Below, piece after piece: positions 1 through 6,911 of a stretch of 8,438 nucleotides of DNA. The notes under the pieces were generated by a model. That model saw only the letters and a program-made list of their open reading frames with translations. It was not told the DNA's origin and made no database searches. Both the position numbers and the translations under genes were made by a program. Position 1 is the stretch's first letter; every line of letters begins with the position of its first letter. The stretch is from Parcubacteria group bacterium SW_6_46_9. GTDB taxonomy: Bacteria; Patescibacteriota; Minisyncoccia; Phycocordibacterales; SW-6-46-9. Location: NCBI GenBank assembly GCA_003022255.1, contig PXPA01000059.1:1-8438 (forward strand), in the 5' to 3' direction.

Positions 1-1215
1 GAAAAAGCTGGGGTTCGTCAGGCTCAAGCGAACGTACAATCCCAGCAGGCCCGTCTTGAAGAACTTCGTTCCGGACCACGGCCACAAGAGCAAGCGAATG
101 CTTCAGTGGCCGTAAAGAAAGCGCAAGAAAATCTCAAGCAGGCTCAATTTGACCTTTTCAATACAGATTTACAGGCGTATGTTGCGTCCGGTGAGGAGTC
201 AATCCGTTCTGGAAGCTTAACGTCGCCAACCATTTCCGGAAGCTACGACAGCGATGAGTCCGGGCGGTATCTCATTCGTCTGTACAAGTCCGATACGAAA
301 TCCGGATACTCATTTCGCTATACCGGCCTGGAAGAAGGTTTCGGATCGGTGAGTACGGACACACCACAGCCATTAGGGACGCGGGGATTGTACATCGAGT
401 TTCCGGACAATTTTGCCACAAACCAACTACTACGCTGGGAAGTACCAGTTCCCAATACTCGCTCACCGCAGTACCGACAGGCAAAAAACAACCTCACCCA
501 AGCACGCAACCGGCTGCAGGAAGCGCAAAACAACCGATCATTGACCGCTTCAGGCACACGCTCCGAACAAATTAACAGGCAGCTTGCCCAAGTTGACAGT
601 GCGGAAGCGGGGGTTGACTCAGCTCAAAGCCAGCTAGCAAAAACGACTGTTAGGGCACCATTTTCTGGCGTCGTGCAGTCTGTTCCGGTATCGCCAGGTG
701 ATTACCGCAATGTGGGCCAACCGATCGCCGAGCTTATCAATACAGACAGTCTGCTTGTAGAAACAACGCTGCCTGTAAAGAAAGCAGCGCGGATATCGGT
801 GGGGGATCCGGCTGTTGTCAACGACGACGTTTCCGCAACCGTTGTCAGTAAGTCTCCGGCTGTAGGCGAAGCTGGTAATATCGCGGTAGAATTACAGGTA
901 TCCCAGCCTCAGCAGGCTAACCTTACGGCCGGAACGTATGTCGATATCACATTCCCAAACGAGGGTGCGTCCAACGGTCAAAACCAAGCGGTTCGGTATC
1001 TGCCGTTGAAAGCTGTGAGCACACGAGCTGACAGAAGTTTTGTGTATGTTGTAAGCGGTGACGGTACTGCACGAAAAGTTTCCGTTACAACCGATTCGGT
1101 GACCGGCCAGCGCGTGGCGGTTCGTGGCGATATTTCTGACCGACCGATAATTCGTGATGCTGATTCTGTCTCAGCGGGAGAGTCCGTGAAGATAACCGCT
1201 GACAGTCGTGACTAA
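1..1215 (+). CDS. HlyD/AcrA-type RND efflux adaptor (membrane fusion protein), 5'-truncated
   Basis: The reading frame is open from base 1, so the true start lies left of the window; the GTG at 106 is internal. About 404 residues are visible. Residues 1-58 and 158-210 are Ala/Gln/Glu/Lys-rich with heptad character and form the two arms of the coiled-coil hairpin. Residues 212-253 (LAKTTVRAPFSGVV, then SPGDYRNVGQP) are the second half of the split lipoyl domain, the part that closes a typical HlyD_D23 fold. A beta-barrel (about 254-320) and a membrane-proximal domain follow. Such proteins link an inner-membrane pump to the cell exterior or an outer channel. The hairpin is interrupted at about residues 59-157 by a beta-rich insert not found in AcrA. 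It overlaps the pump gene by 8 nt, which implies one operon and coupled translation. Family assignment is secure; substrate is unknown. Confidence 0.92.
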   Translation, partial: EKAGVRQAQANVQSQQARLEELRSGPRPQEQANASVAVKKAQENLKQAQFDLFNTDLQAYVASGEESIRSGSLTSPTISGSYDSDESGRYLIRLYKSDTKSGYSFRYTGLEEGFGSVSTDTPQPLGTRGLYIEFPDNFATNQLLRWEVPVPNTRSPQYRQAKNNLTQARNRLQEAQNNRSLTASGTRSEQINRQLAQVDSAEAGVDSAQSQLAKTTVRAPFSGVVQSVPVSPGDYRNVGQPIAELINTDSLLVETTLPVKKAARISVGDPAVVNDDVSATVVSKSPAVGEAGNIAVELQVSQPQQANLTAGTYVDITFPNEGASNGQNQAVRYLPLKAVSTRADRSFVYVVSGDGTARKVSVTTDSVTGQRVAVRGDISDRPIIRDADSVSAGESVKITADSRD

Positions 1216-4200
1216 CAAACACGGCCAATCAAACTGGATATTTTTTCTAAAAAACACCCGCATTACGGCATTGGCCGTCGTAGCGGTTGTTGTGCTTGGG
1301 GTTTTCTCAGTCTGGCAGATGCCCAAAGAATCATCTCCGGAAGTTGATGTGCCCATTGCGGTGGTAACGACTTCACTTACTGGTTCGTCAGCCACTGATG
1401 TAGAGACGCTGGTGACAAATCCGATTGAGGACAACATTGAAAGTATCAGCAATATTGCTGAACTTGACTCAACGTCCCAAACCGGTCTATCCCAAATTAC
1501 CGTTCAGTTTGAAGTTGGCGTTGACAAAAATGACGCAATCGCTGACGTGCGCAATCAGGTTGAGGCGGTGGCCAGCGAACTGCCGGATGATGCCGGTGAC
1601 CCAAGTGTTCAGGAAATAAGTTTGGCCGATCAGCCGGTTATCACGTTATCGGTGAGCGGTCCCTATGAGTTATCACAACTCGGTCAGTATGCAGAATCAA
1701 TAGCCGACAGACTGCGTTCGATTACCAATGTGTCTACGGTCAATGTCTCCGGTGATCCGGAGCCGGAGTTTCAAGCTACCGTATCCGACACATCACTACA
1801 GCAGTACGGTCTGTCTGTCGGCCAGCTGATCCAAGCGCTGCGTCAGGCCAATACCGGCACGCCAATCGGGTCGGTTCAAACTAATGACGGTAATTATACA
1901 GTCCGGTTTGACGGGCGCTTAGCGGGCTTGCAAGATATACAAAATATACCGCTGAAAGCAGACGGCCCGACAGTGGTTCGAGTTGGTGATGTGGCGTCTG
2001 TCAAGCGGTCCACAGCTTCACTTGCGGTCAAAACTGAGTACACAGCAGGGCAAAGCCAACCAGAATCATCAGTATCAATTGATGTGTTTAAAGAAAGCGG
2101 AGCGGGAAGCATTATTGATGTTGTCTCACGCGTTAATGAGATTACTACTGATATGAAGCAAGACGAGCTTCCTAATGGGCTTACTATTGCCGAGACACGG
2201 AACCAGGCTGATCAGATATCAAAAGATCTCAACAATCTACTCGGCAGCGGTGCTGTTACGATGGTGATTATATTTTCAGTTCTATTACTTTTTTTAGGCT
2301 GGCGGGAAGCGTTATTGGCAAGTGTATCCGTACCGATTGCGTTTTTGGCTGGGTTGGCAATCCTTAACAGTATCGGCTTTACCATTAATTCACTGACCTT
2401 ATTTTCTTTGATTTTGGTTATCGGGATACTTGTTGACGCGGCGATTGTTATCACTGAAGGAATTTCCCGGGCCAGCCAATATACCGAAGGGCCCACGGAA
2501 GCAGCTCGGCTAACAATTAATGAGTTCAGCCTGCCGCTTACAGCGGGAACGTTAACAACAGTGTTTGCGTTCGCGCCGATGCTTCTTGCTGGTGGGATTA
2601 TTGGTGAGTTTATTTCCACAATCCCGGTCACCGTCTCCGCAGTGCTTGTGGCAGCGCTTTTTGTTGCGTTGGGTGTACTGCCGGCGTTAGCTGTTTTGCT
2701 CACACGTGTATCCGTTGGCAGTATTTCAGTTACAACTTACTTCCAAAACAAGTTAGCTTCGTTTTATCAGTGGTACGAGCGGTTTTTGCACACCACATTA
2801 GAAAGAACACGCCGCCGTACGTATATATTTACCACTATGATTGTACTCTTTGTTGTTGCTGTATCCTTCCCGGTGCTTGGCGTTTTGCCGACAACGCTGT
2901 TTCCGTCGGCAGATCTCGATACGATATCGGTTGATTTACAGATGCCGGCCGGCACACCACTGGCGGAGACTGCTTCAGCAACGACACCGGTTGTTAACAC
3001 ACTCAAGGATCACAACCTCGTTGACTCACAGTTGGTGACAATCGGTTCCGGCAGTAACGTCGGCGGTATATCCGCAGGCAGTGGTGGTAGTAACATGGCC
3101 GGAATTGTGGTTGGGCTGGCTGAAGACCGCCAGACAAGAAGCCAGCAAGTTGTTGATCAGCTAAGCAGCCAGCTACCAGAAGTCACGGAGGCTGACGTCA
3201 GTATCAGCCAGCGGTCGGGCGGACCGCCCACCGGCAAGCCGGTACAAATTAATCTCTCGGGTGGTAGCCTGGATGAGTTAACGCAAACCAGCGAGGAGAT
3301 TAAAACCATTCTTGAAGATACTCCGAAAGCAGTAAATGTCGAGAATAGTTTGTCTGTTGGTACGAGTAAGTTTTCCGTTGTATTAGATCGTTCGGCAATA
3401 GAGCGGTCCGGTCTGACCGCCCAAACAGTGGCACGACACCTGCGGGCACGCGTATCCGGCCTGGAGGCAACCAGTATCAAAACCGATGACGAAGATATCC
3501 CGGTAGAAATTATGTATCCGGACACACGAAACTCCAGTGGTTTTGGTGTGGCGTCGCCAGTCGATATGAGCCAGCTTCTGGGAACACGAATCGTTACCTC
3601 AGATGGTTCGGTGCCGCTGGAGACGCTCGTTGATGTTCGTGTTGATCAGGGCGTACCAGCAATAACCCACAGCGGCGGCGATCGGCAGGTAACGGTGTCG
3701 GCTGATGTTGGGGCAAACACCACACCACCGGAAGTAGTATCGAAAGTAAAGGATCGGATTGACAAACTACAGATTCCCCGGGATATGACTGTATCGTTTG
3801 GGGGAGAGCAGCAAGACGTTGAACAGTCTTTCACTGATTTGTTTCTAGCAATGATTATTGGGGTTATTGCTATTTTTGCGTTGCTGACCTGGCAGTTTAA
3901 TTCCTTCCGTCAGCCGCTTTATATGCTGGCGACGATTCCGCTGGCGTTTATTGGTGTCTCTTTTGGGCTGGCAGCTTTTGGCCAACCGCTGTCATTTCCA
4001 GCTTTCATTGGCATCGTTGCGCTTTCTGGAATTGTTGTCAACAACGCGATTATTCTTATTGACCGAATTAACACAAACCGCAAAGCCGAGGATATGAGTG
4101 TCAACGCGGCAATACAAGCCGGCGCACGGTCACGGGTGCAGGCAATTTTGCTGACCACAATCACAACCGCCGGTGGTGTCGCTCCGTTGCTTTTCACTGA

Positions 4201-4312
4201 TCCAACCTGGGTACCACTAGCGTGGGCAATTATTTTTGGGCTGAGTTTTTCAACAGTGCTTACGCTTGTTGTTGTACCGCTTTTGTACCAACGATTTTCT
4301 CGGGACCGGTGA
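1208..4312 (+). CDS. AcrB-family RND efflux transporter
   Basis: This is a full-length RND permease of 1034 residues, the usual size for the AcrB/MexB class. It exports small molecules using the proton or ion gradient. It starts at a GTG inside the end of the adaptor gene. TM1 lies at about 15-33, TM2-TM6 at 343-500, TM7 at 538-557 and TM8-TM12 at 875-1025, with large extracytoplasmic loops between TM1-2 and TM7-8. TM4 carries GILVDAAIVITE with D410 the likely proton-relay aspartate; the second Asp of AcrB (DD) is Ala here, as in CusA-type pumps. TM10 has SGIVVNNAIILIDR, so the AcrB lysine is replaced by Asn945/946. A Gly/Ser-rich loop spans 612-633. Metal or drug specificity cannot be read from the sequence. 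No start-proximal Shine-Dalgarno is evident, consistent with coupling to the adaptor. Confidence 0.96.
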   Translation: MTNKHGQSNWIFFLKNTRITALAVVAVVVLGVFSVWQMPKESSPEVDVPIAVVTTSLTGSSATDVETLVTNPIEDNIESISNIAELDSTSQTGLSQITVQFEVGVDKNDAIADVRNQVEAVASELPDDAGDPSVQEISLADQPVITLSVSGPYELSQLGQYAESIADRLRSITNVSTVNVSGDPEPEFQATVSDTSLQQYGLSVGQLIQALRQANTGTPIGSVQTNDGNYTVRFDGRLAGLQDIQNIPLKADGPTVVRVGDVASVKRSTASLAVKTEYTAGQSQPESSVSIDVFKESGAGSIIDVVSRVNEITTDMKQDELPNGLTIAETRNQADQISKDLNNLLGSGAVTMVIIFSVLLLFLGWREALLASVSVPIAFLAGLAILNSIGFTINSLTLFSLILVIGILVDAAIVITEGISRASQYTEGPTEAARLTINEFSLPLTAGTLTTVFAFAPMLLAGGIIGEFISTIPVTVSAVLVAALFVALGVLPALAVLLTRVSVGSISVTTYFQNKLASFYQWYERFLHTTLERTRRRTYIFTTMIVLFVVAVSFPVLGVLPTTLFPSADLDTISVDLQMPAGTPLAETASATTPVVNTLKDHNLVDSQLVTIGSGSNVGGISAGSGGSNMAGIVVGLAEDRQTRSQQVVDQLSSQLPEVTEADVSISQRSGGPPTGKPVQINLSGGSLDELTQTSEEIKTILEDTPKAVNVENSLSVGTSKFSVVLDRSAIERSGLTAQTVARHLRARVSGLEATSIKTDDEDIPVEIMYPDTRNSSGFGVASPVDMSQLLGTRIVTSDGSVPLETLVDVRVDQGVPAITHSGGDRQVTVSADVGANTTPPEVVSKVKDRIDKLQIPRDMTVSFGGEQQDVEQSFTDLFLAMIIGVIAIFALLTWQFNSFRQPLYMLATIPLAFIGVSFGLAAFGQPLSFPAFIGIVALSGIVVNNAIILIDRINTNRKAEDMSVNAAIQAGARSRVQAILLTTITTAGGVAPLLFTDPTWVPLAWAIIFGLSFSTVLTLVVVPLLYQRFSRDR

Positions 4313-4318
4313 CTCAGG

Positions 4319-4333
4319 TGGTACAATAAAACT
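4319..4333 (+). promoter_or_regulatory. Extended -10 promoter predicting a leaderless mRNA
   Basis: TGGTACAAT (4319-4327) is a TGN extended -10 with one mismatch to TATAAT. Exactly six bases separate it from the ATG at 4334, so the expected transcription start is the A of the start codon. No good -35 is seen, which is normal for extended -10 promoters. There is no Shine-Dalgarno upstream. Confidence 0.6.
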
Positions 4334-4585
4334 ATGAAAAGAATTGCCTACATTGGTTTGTTTGGCTTTTTGGGTGTGTTGGTGAGCACGTTGCTGCATG
4401 GAGTGATTGAACTTAAAGTTTTACATTTCTTACTGGCAGACTTTTCGCAGTACAATTTAGGCATGTCTTGGAGTCAGTGGTTCACTGTCCATTTCTGGGG
4501 CAGTATTGTGTTGTGGGTATTGGGCCTTGGTATTGGTATCTGGCAGGGGTTGTACTGGTGGCAGAAATTATATGTAAATAAATGA
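4334..4585 (+). CDS. Small two-helix membrane protein, function unknown
   Basis: An 83-residue protein that I do not recognise. It has a basic N-terminus (MKRIAYIG), a first hydrophobic helix at about 5-24, an intervening segment with LHFLLADFSQYNLGMSWSQW, and a second helix at about 49-71 rich in Gly and Trp, ending in a basic tail. Start is supported by the extended -10 placed immediately upstream. Its TGA overlaps a possible ATG of the next gene (ATGA), so the two are probably co-transcribed and translationally coupled. The 21-bp gap from the pump gene, occupied by the promoter, suggests that it is not simply the last gene of the efflux operon. Composition is hydrophobic throughout, as expected of an integral membrane protein. 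Confidence 0.75.
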   Translation: MKRIAYIGLFGFLGVLVSTLLHGVIELKVLHFLLADFSQYNLGMSWSQWFTVHFWGSIVLWVLGLGIGIWQGLYWWQKLYVNK

Positions 4586-4588
4586 GGA
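4584..4588 (+). promoter_or_regulatory. Shine-Dalgarno GAGGA deciding the start at 4594
   Basis: GAGGA overlaps the stop codon of the preceding gene and lies about 5-6 nt before ATG 4594. It favours this ATG over the ATG at 4582, which has no ribosome binding site. It is the clearest Shine-Dalgarno in the window, fitting an internal operon gene while first genes lack one. Confidence 0.5.
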
Positions 4589-4593
4589 TCATT

Positions 4594-5274
4594 ATGGATT
4601 ATCAGTACTTCTATGCCTTCTGGTCAGCTATCTTTCTCGTAATTTGGGCCATTCTTTTCTGGTGTCGTAAAGATATTCGAAAAGAGATGATTATTATCAG
4701 TCCTATTTTTGGGGTCTTTGGATTGATAACACAAACGACGCACTTAACCGATTGGTGGCAACCAAAAAGAATTACTAATACTCCTATTGGGTTTGAGGAT
4801 TTTTTTATTGGCTTTGCGATTGGAGGTATTGCAGCGGTGATTTATGAGTTCATATTTAGAAAAGAAACGGTTGAGTCTAAAATAGACAAAAAAAGCTCTT
4901 ACTATTTTTTAGGTTTTTTCGGATTTCTTTTTCTTAGTTTCTTTTATATTCTAAGCTTAAGTTCGGGGTATTCTGTATTATTTTCATACGTTATTAGCCT
5001 AGGAATTTTGTTATATCAAAGACCACATTTATTTTATGACTCAATAATAAGTGGAATATTTTTACTGGTTATTGGTATCTCAATATACTGGATATTAATG
5101 TTACTATATCCAACATACATCCAGCGGTTTTGGCATTTACCCGATGTTTGGTATGCGCAGTTAGTATTAGGTATTCCTTTAGGGGAATATATCTGGTACT
5201 TCTTAACAGGAGCATTTATTGGTCCATTGTATGAATATATTGAAGGCTTAAAATTTACGGACGAATTAAATTAA
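4594..5274 (+). CDS. Polytopic membrane protein with two repeated P-x-G-(x)-E hairpins; distant lycopene cyclase-domain-like candidate
   Basis: A 226-residue membrane protein (230 if ATG 4582 is used) with about six to seven hydrophobic segments. Two related segments stand out: residues 64-87, starting PIGFEDFFIGF and ending IYEFI, and residues 195-216, starting PLGEYIWYF and ending LYEYI. Both have Pro-x-Gly-(x)-Glu at the mouth of a helix and Tyr-Glu-aromatic at its end, which suggests an internal duplication. The arrangement recalls the paired PxE(E/D) motifs of CrtYc/CrtYd-type lycopene cyclase domains, but spacing differs and no carotenoid genes are nearby, so this is a weak guess. The gene is markedly AT-rich (16 G+C of 60 at 4861-4920, against 29 of 60 at 3241-3300 in the pump gene), which may reflect acquisition. 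It follows the 83-residue membrane protein in the same unit and runs convergent to the DUF427 gene with a 20-bp gap. Confidence 0.8.
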   Translation: MDYQYFYAFWSAIFLVIWAILFWCRKDIRKEMIIISPIFGVFGLITQTTHLTDWWQPKRITNTPIGFEDFFIGFAIGGIAAVIYEFIFRKETVESKIDKKSSYYFLGFFGFLFLSFFYILSLSSGYSVLFSYVISLGILLYQRPHLFYDSIISGIFLLVIGISIYWILMLLYPTYIQRFWHLPDVWYAQLVLGIPLGEYIWYFLTGAFIGPLYEYIEGLKFTDELN

Positions 5275-5294
5275 TAGATGATGAAAATTAACAA

Positions 5295-5594
5295 TCAGCT
5301 TTCTATCGTAACTGCATCAGCATTAAACGCAACGTAGCCAGAAAAGTCATCGCCAACCTTATCGATAGCTGAGTCCTTTGGGTCGGGATAACTCCAGGCG
5401 GCATCTTCGTATGTGCTCTCATTAATTGTAATATGAAAGTACTGCGTTTCGCCTTTCCACGGGCAGGTATACGGGGTGTCGCTGTATTCTAAGTACTGTT
5501 TGTCGACTGACCCGGGCGGGAAGTACTGATTACCTTCAATCTCGATTGTGTCGTCGGTTTCCGCGATGGTGGTGTTATTGATGTGTGCGTGCAT
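5295..5594 (-). CDS. DUF427 domain protein (NTP_transf_9 family)
   Basis: A complete 99-residue single-domain protein. It matches the DUF427 pattern closely: IAETDDTIEIEGNQYFPP (9-27), SDTPYTCPWKGE (38-49) with the family's CPWKG core, EDAAWSYPDPK (63-73), and a C-terminal GYVAFNADAV where the family has G-x-VAFW. Family length is usually about 90-130 residues, so it is intact. The biochemical role of DUF427 is not established. The protein is very acidic, about 19 Asp/Glu against four Lys/Arg. It is divergent from the glycosylase gene with only 29 bp between the two ATGs, and convergent with the membrane protein to its left. Start is the first ATG and no Shine-Dalgarno precedes it. Confidence 0.93.
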   Translation of the reverse strand: MHAHINNTTIAETDDTIEIEGNQYFPPGSVDKQYLEYSDTPYTCPWKGETQYFHITINESTYEDAAWSYPDPKDSAIDKVGDDFSGYVAFNADAVTIES

Positions 5595-5623
5595 GATGGT
5601 GGTGGTTATCGGGTAGTATTTTC
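5595..5623. promoter_or_regulatory. Compact divergent promoter region
   Basis: Only 29 bp separate the start codons of the DUF427 and glycosylase genes. On the plus strand TAGTAT (5614-5619) is a weak -10 that would start transcription near 5624-5626; on the minus strand a TACTAC/GATAAC stretch is the only candidate. Neither has a convincing -35, so promoters must exist here but their exact positions are uncertain. Confidence 0.3.
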
Positions 5624-6169
5624 ATGATAACAACAAGCCCTATGTCGGAAACACAAAAACTTACCGACAATTTTTTCGCTCGCGATACCAAACAGGTTGC
5701 CAAAGACCTTGCTGGGTGTAAGCTTGTACGTCAGTTTGCAGACGAAAAAACCAAACGACTACAAATCACCGAAACCGAGGCGTATTTGGGAGAAAAAGAC
5801 GACGCCTGTCATGCCCGCGTCGGAAAAACAAAACGAACTGAGGTAATGTATCAGAAACCAGCCACGTTATACGTGTATTTGATATACGGTATGTACGACA
5901 TGCTCAATATTGTCACGAGCCAAGAAGGCGTTCCCGAGGCAATCCTGATTCGGGCAGTTGAAAATCGCGACGGTCCGGGTATTTTAACGAGAGATTTAGA
6001 TATTACGAAAGATAAACATAACGGTAAGCTTTTAGGCCAGCAGGCAGGTATATGGATAGAGCCACGCCCCGATAACTTTACAGAAGAAATAACATCGACT
6101 CCACGAATCGGAATCAATTATGCGGACAAAAAGTGGCGTGATAAAAAATTACGATTTTATCTTGAATAG
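5624..6169 (+). CDS. mpg: 3-methyladenine DNA glycosylase, AAG/MPG family
   Basis: This base-excision repair enzyme removes 3-methyladenine, hypoxanthine and related damaged purines from DNA. The 181-residue frame has all family landmarks: FFARDT (17-22), the catalytic segment ITETEAYLG (48-56) with E52 equivalent to human AAG Glu125, CHARVGKTKR (62-71), and TLYVYLIYGMYDMLNIV (81-97) including the base-flipping tyrosine. GVPEAILIRAVE (102-113), the DGPGILTR segment (116-123) and RIGINYADKKW followed by LRFYL (161-180) complete it. Length is that of compact bacterial members. Two starts are possible: ATG 5624, or ATG 5642 (MSETQKL). The weak -10 at 5614 would put the transcript start at about 5626 and so slightly favours 5642; neither has a Shine-Dalgarno. 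It is probably monocistronic, since L21 has its own upstream region. Confidence 0.95.
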   Translation: MITTSPMSETQKLTDNFFARDTKQVAKDLAGCKLVRQFADEKTKRLQITETEAYLGEKDDACHARVGKTKRTEVMYQKPATLYVYLIYGMYDMLNIVTSQEGVPEAILIRAVENRDGPGILTRDLDITKDKHNGKLLGQQAGIWIEPRPDNFTEEITSTPRIGINYADKKWRDKKLRFYLE

Positions 6170-6195
6170 TTTCTGAAGCCAGTGTTTTGTAGTGC

Positions 6196-6238
6196 TTGAT
6201 TTTCGCATTCATTGTAGTACCATTACTACTGTAATAAA
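6196..6238 (+). promoter_or_regulatory. Candidate promoter(s) of rplU
   Basis: Two overlapping options exist. TTGATT (6196-6201), 16 bp and TACCAT (6218-6223) predicts a start near 6230. TGTAATAAA (6230-6238) is an extended -10-like element predicting a start near 6245, two bases before the ATG. The second shares CTGTAATAA with the promoter at 8052-8079. No Shine-Dalgarno precedes ATG 6247 in either case. Confidence 0.4.
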
Positions 6239-6246
6239 CTAATGTT

Positions 6247-6582
6247 ATGCCCAAAACAGACACAAAAGAAAAGCCGTTCGCTGTGATCCCCACTGGTGGG
6301 AAGCAGTATATCGTTCATGAAGGTGACGAACTTGATATTGAAAAAATTGACGCTGAAGAAGGTGGGGAGGTTGAGTTTGAAGCGGTCTTGATGACCGGCA
6401 AAAGCGGTGATGTGTCAATTGGCGACCCGGAAGTAGACAGTGTGGCGGTGACAGGGGAGGTGCTCGAGCACGGTAAAGGGGAGAAGGTTGAGGTGGTCAA
6501 ATTCAAACGCAAAAACAACTACCACCGTGTTCGCGGCCACCGACAGCCGTACACAACGGTGAAAATCACGAGTATCTCGTAA
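6247..6582 (+). CDS. rplU: Large ribosomal subunit protein bL21
   Basis: A complete 111-residue L21, a 23S rRNA-binding protein of the 50S subunit. The N-terminal FAVIPTGGKQYIVHEGD (11-27) and C-terminal FKRKNNYHRVRGHRQPYTTVKI segment (85-106) are diagnostic. A ten-residue MPKTDTKEKP extension precedes the usual start of the family. In most bacteria rplU is followed by rpmA (L27); here a minus-strand unit follows instead, so L21 stands alone. The central part is strongly acidic: I count about 21 Asp/Glu against 16 Lys/Arg overall, unusual for a normally basic ribosomal protein and suggestive of a high-salt cytoplasm. The start is the first in-frame ATG after the candidate promoter; there is no Shine-Dalgarno. 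Confidence 0.98.
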   Translation: MPKTDTKEKPFAVIPTGGKQYIVHEGDELDIEKIDAEEGGEVEFEAVLMTGKSGDVSIGDPEVDSVAVTGEVLEHGKGEKVEVVKFKRKNNYHRVRGHRQPYTTVKITSIS

Positions 6583-6604
6583 TTTGGAAGATTAAAGAGT
6601 AAAT

Positions 6605-6645
6605 ATAAAGGAAAAAGAAGCCCGACAGGCAAAGCCTGTCGGGCT
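6605..6645 (-). terminator. Intrinsic terminator of the minus-strand unit
   Basis: Bases 6619-6645 form a perfect 12-bp stem with a 3-nt loop (AGCCCGACAGGC / GCCTGTCGGGCT). Read on the minus strand it is followed by CTTCTTTTTCCTTT, a U-rich tail; on the plus strand no T-run follows. It therefore ends the minus-strand transcript, 20 nt past the stop of the 67-residue frame. The hairpin may also protect the 3' end of rplU mRNA. Confidence 0.78.
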
Positions 6646-6664
6646 AGTAGTGCAGGGCCGGAGG

Positions 6665-6868
6665 TCATTCGGTGATCGGTGTTTTGCTGACTCCTAGTAT
6701 TTCAAACACCGATTTATTTTTCAATGAAGGTTTGTGATAAATTTCACGTGAGGATTGCCTGAAAACCTGAATCCAGGTTTCTGTATATTGGGTATAGGAA
6801 CCTGTTTGCTCCCAAGCTTCTTGCGCTCGTTTTTCTGCAATGTGTGCGGATCTGTCGGCTGGGTTCAT
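6665..6868 (-). CDS. Small hypothetical protein (67 aa), or coding-like part of a structured RNA
   Basis: I do not recognise this protein. It is hydrophilic and mostly helical in character: MNPADRSAHIAEKRAQEAWE, then a Thr/Tyr/Gln-rich stretch (21-37), then a basic segment ending FEILGVSKTPITE. There is no signal peptide or membrane segment. The frame extends upstream to an ATG at 6910, but that codon falls between the -10 box and the predicted transcript start (6905), so ATG 6868 is the first usable one, leaving a 37-nt leader. Only a weak GGA lies upstream. The gene has its own consensus-like promoter and its own terminator, which is the main reason to believe it. The transcript also contains strong inverted repeats, so a regulatory RNA is the alternative reading. 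Confidence 0.5.
   Translation of the reverse strand: MNPADRSAHIAEKRAQEAWEQTGSYTQYTETWIQVFRQSSREIYHKPSLKNKSVFEILGVSKTPITE
6675..6721 (+). terminator. Possible plus-strand terminator downstream of rplU
   Basis: ATCGGTGTTT (6675-6684) and AAACACCGAT (6704-6713) are perfect 10-bp inverted arms around a 19-nt loop, followed on the plus strand by TTATTTTT. It is suited to end rplU transcription about 110 nt after the stop codon. The loop is long and the arms lie within the minus-strand reading frame, so they might serve the minus transcript instead. Confidence 0.4.
6763..6780. repeat. Perfect hairpin AAACCTG-4-CAGGTTT
   Basis: A 7-bp perfect stem with a 4-nt loop inside the minus-strand unit. A further AGGTTCC-type copy of the arm lies upstream on the minus strand (around 6797-6803), so two mutually exclusive pairings are possible in that transcript. 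Confidence 0.5.
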
Positions 6869-6911
6869 GGTACTGTGTCCGGAAAAAGTTCGAAAAGGAC
6901 GATTTATCATT

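Noticed and set aside
2212..2703. Open frame of 163 codons on the minus strand
   Set aside because: It is antisense to the TM2-TM6 block of the RND pump, has no family resemblance, and is explained by the composition of that gene.
3919..4326. Open frame of 135 codons on the minus strand
   Set aside because: Antisense to TM9-TM12 of the pump; low-complexity Ser/Ile/Ala sequence with no promoter or ribosome binding site.
6619..6645. Perfect hairpin as the rplU terminator
   Set aside because: The T-run lies only on the minus-strand side; on the plus strand the hairpin is followed by AGTAGTGCAGG.
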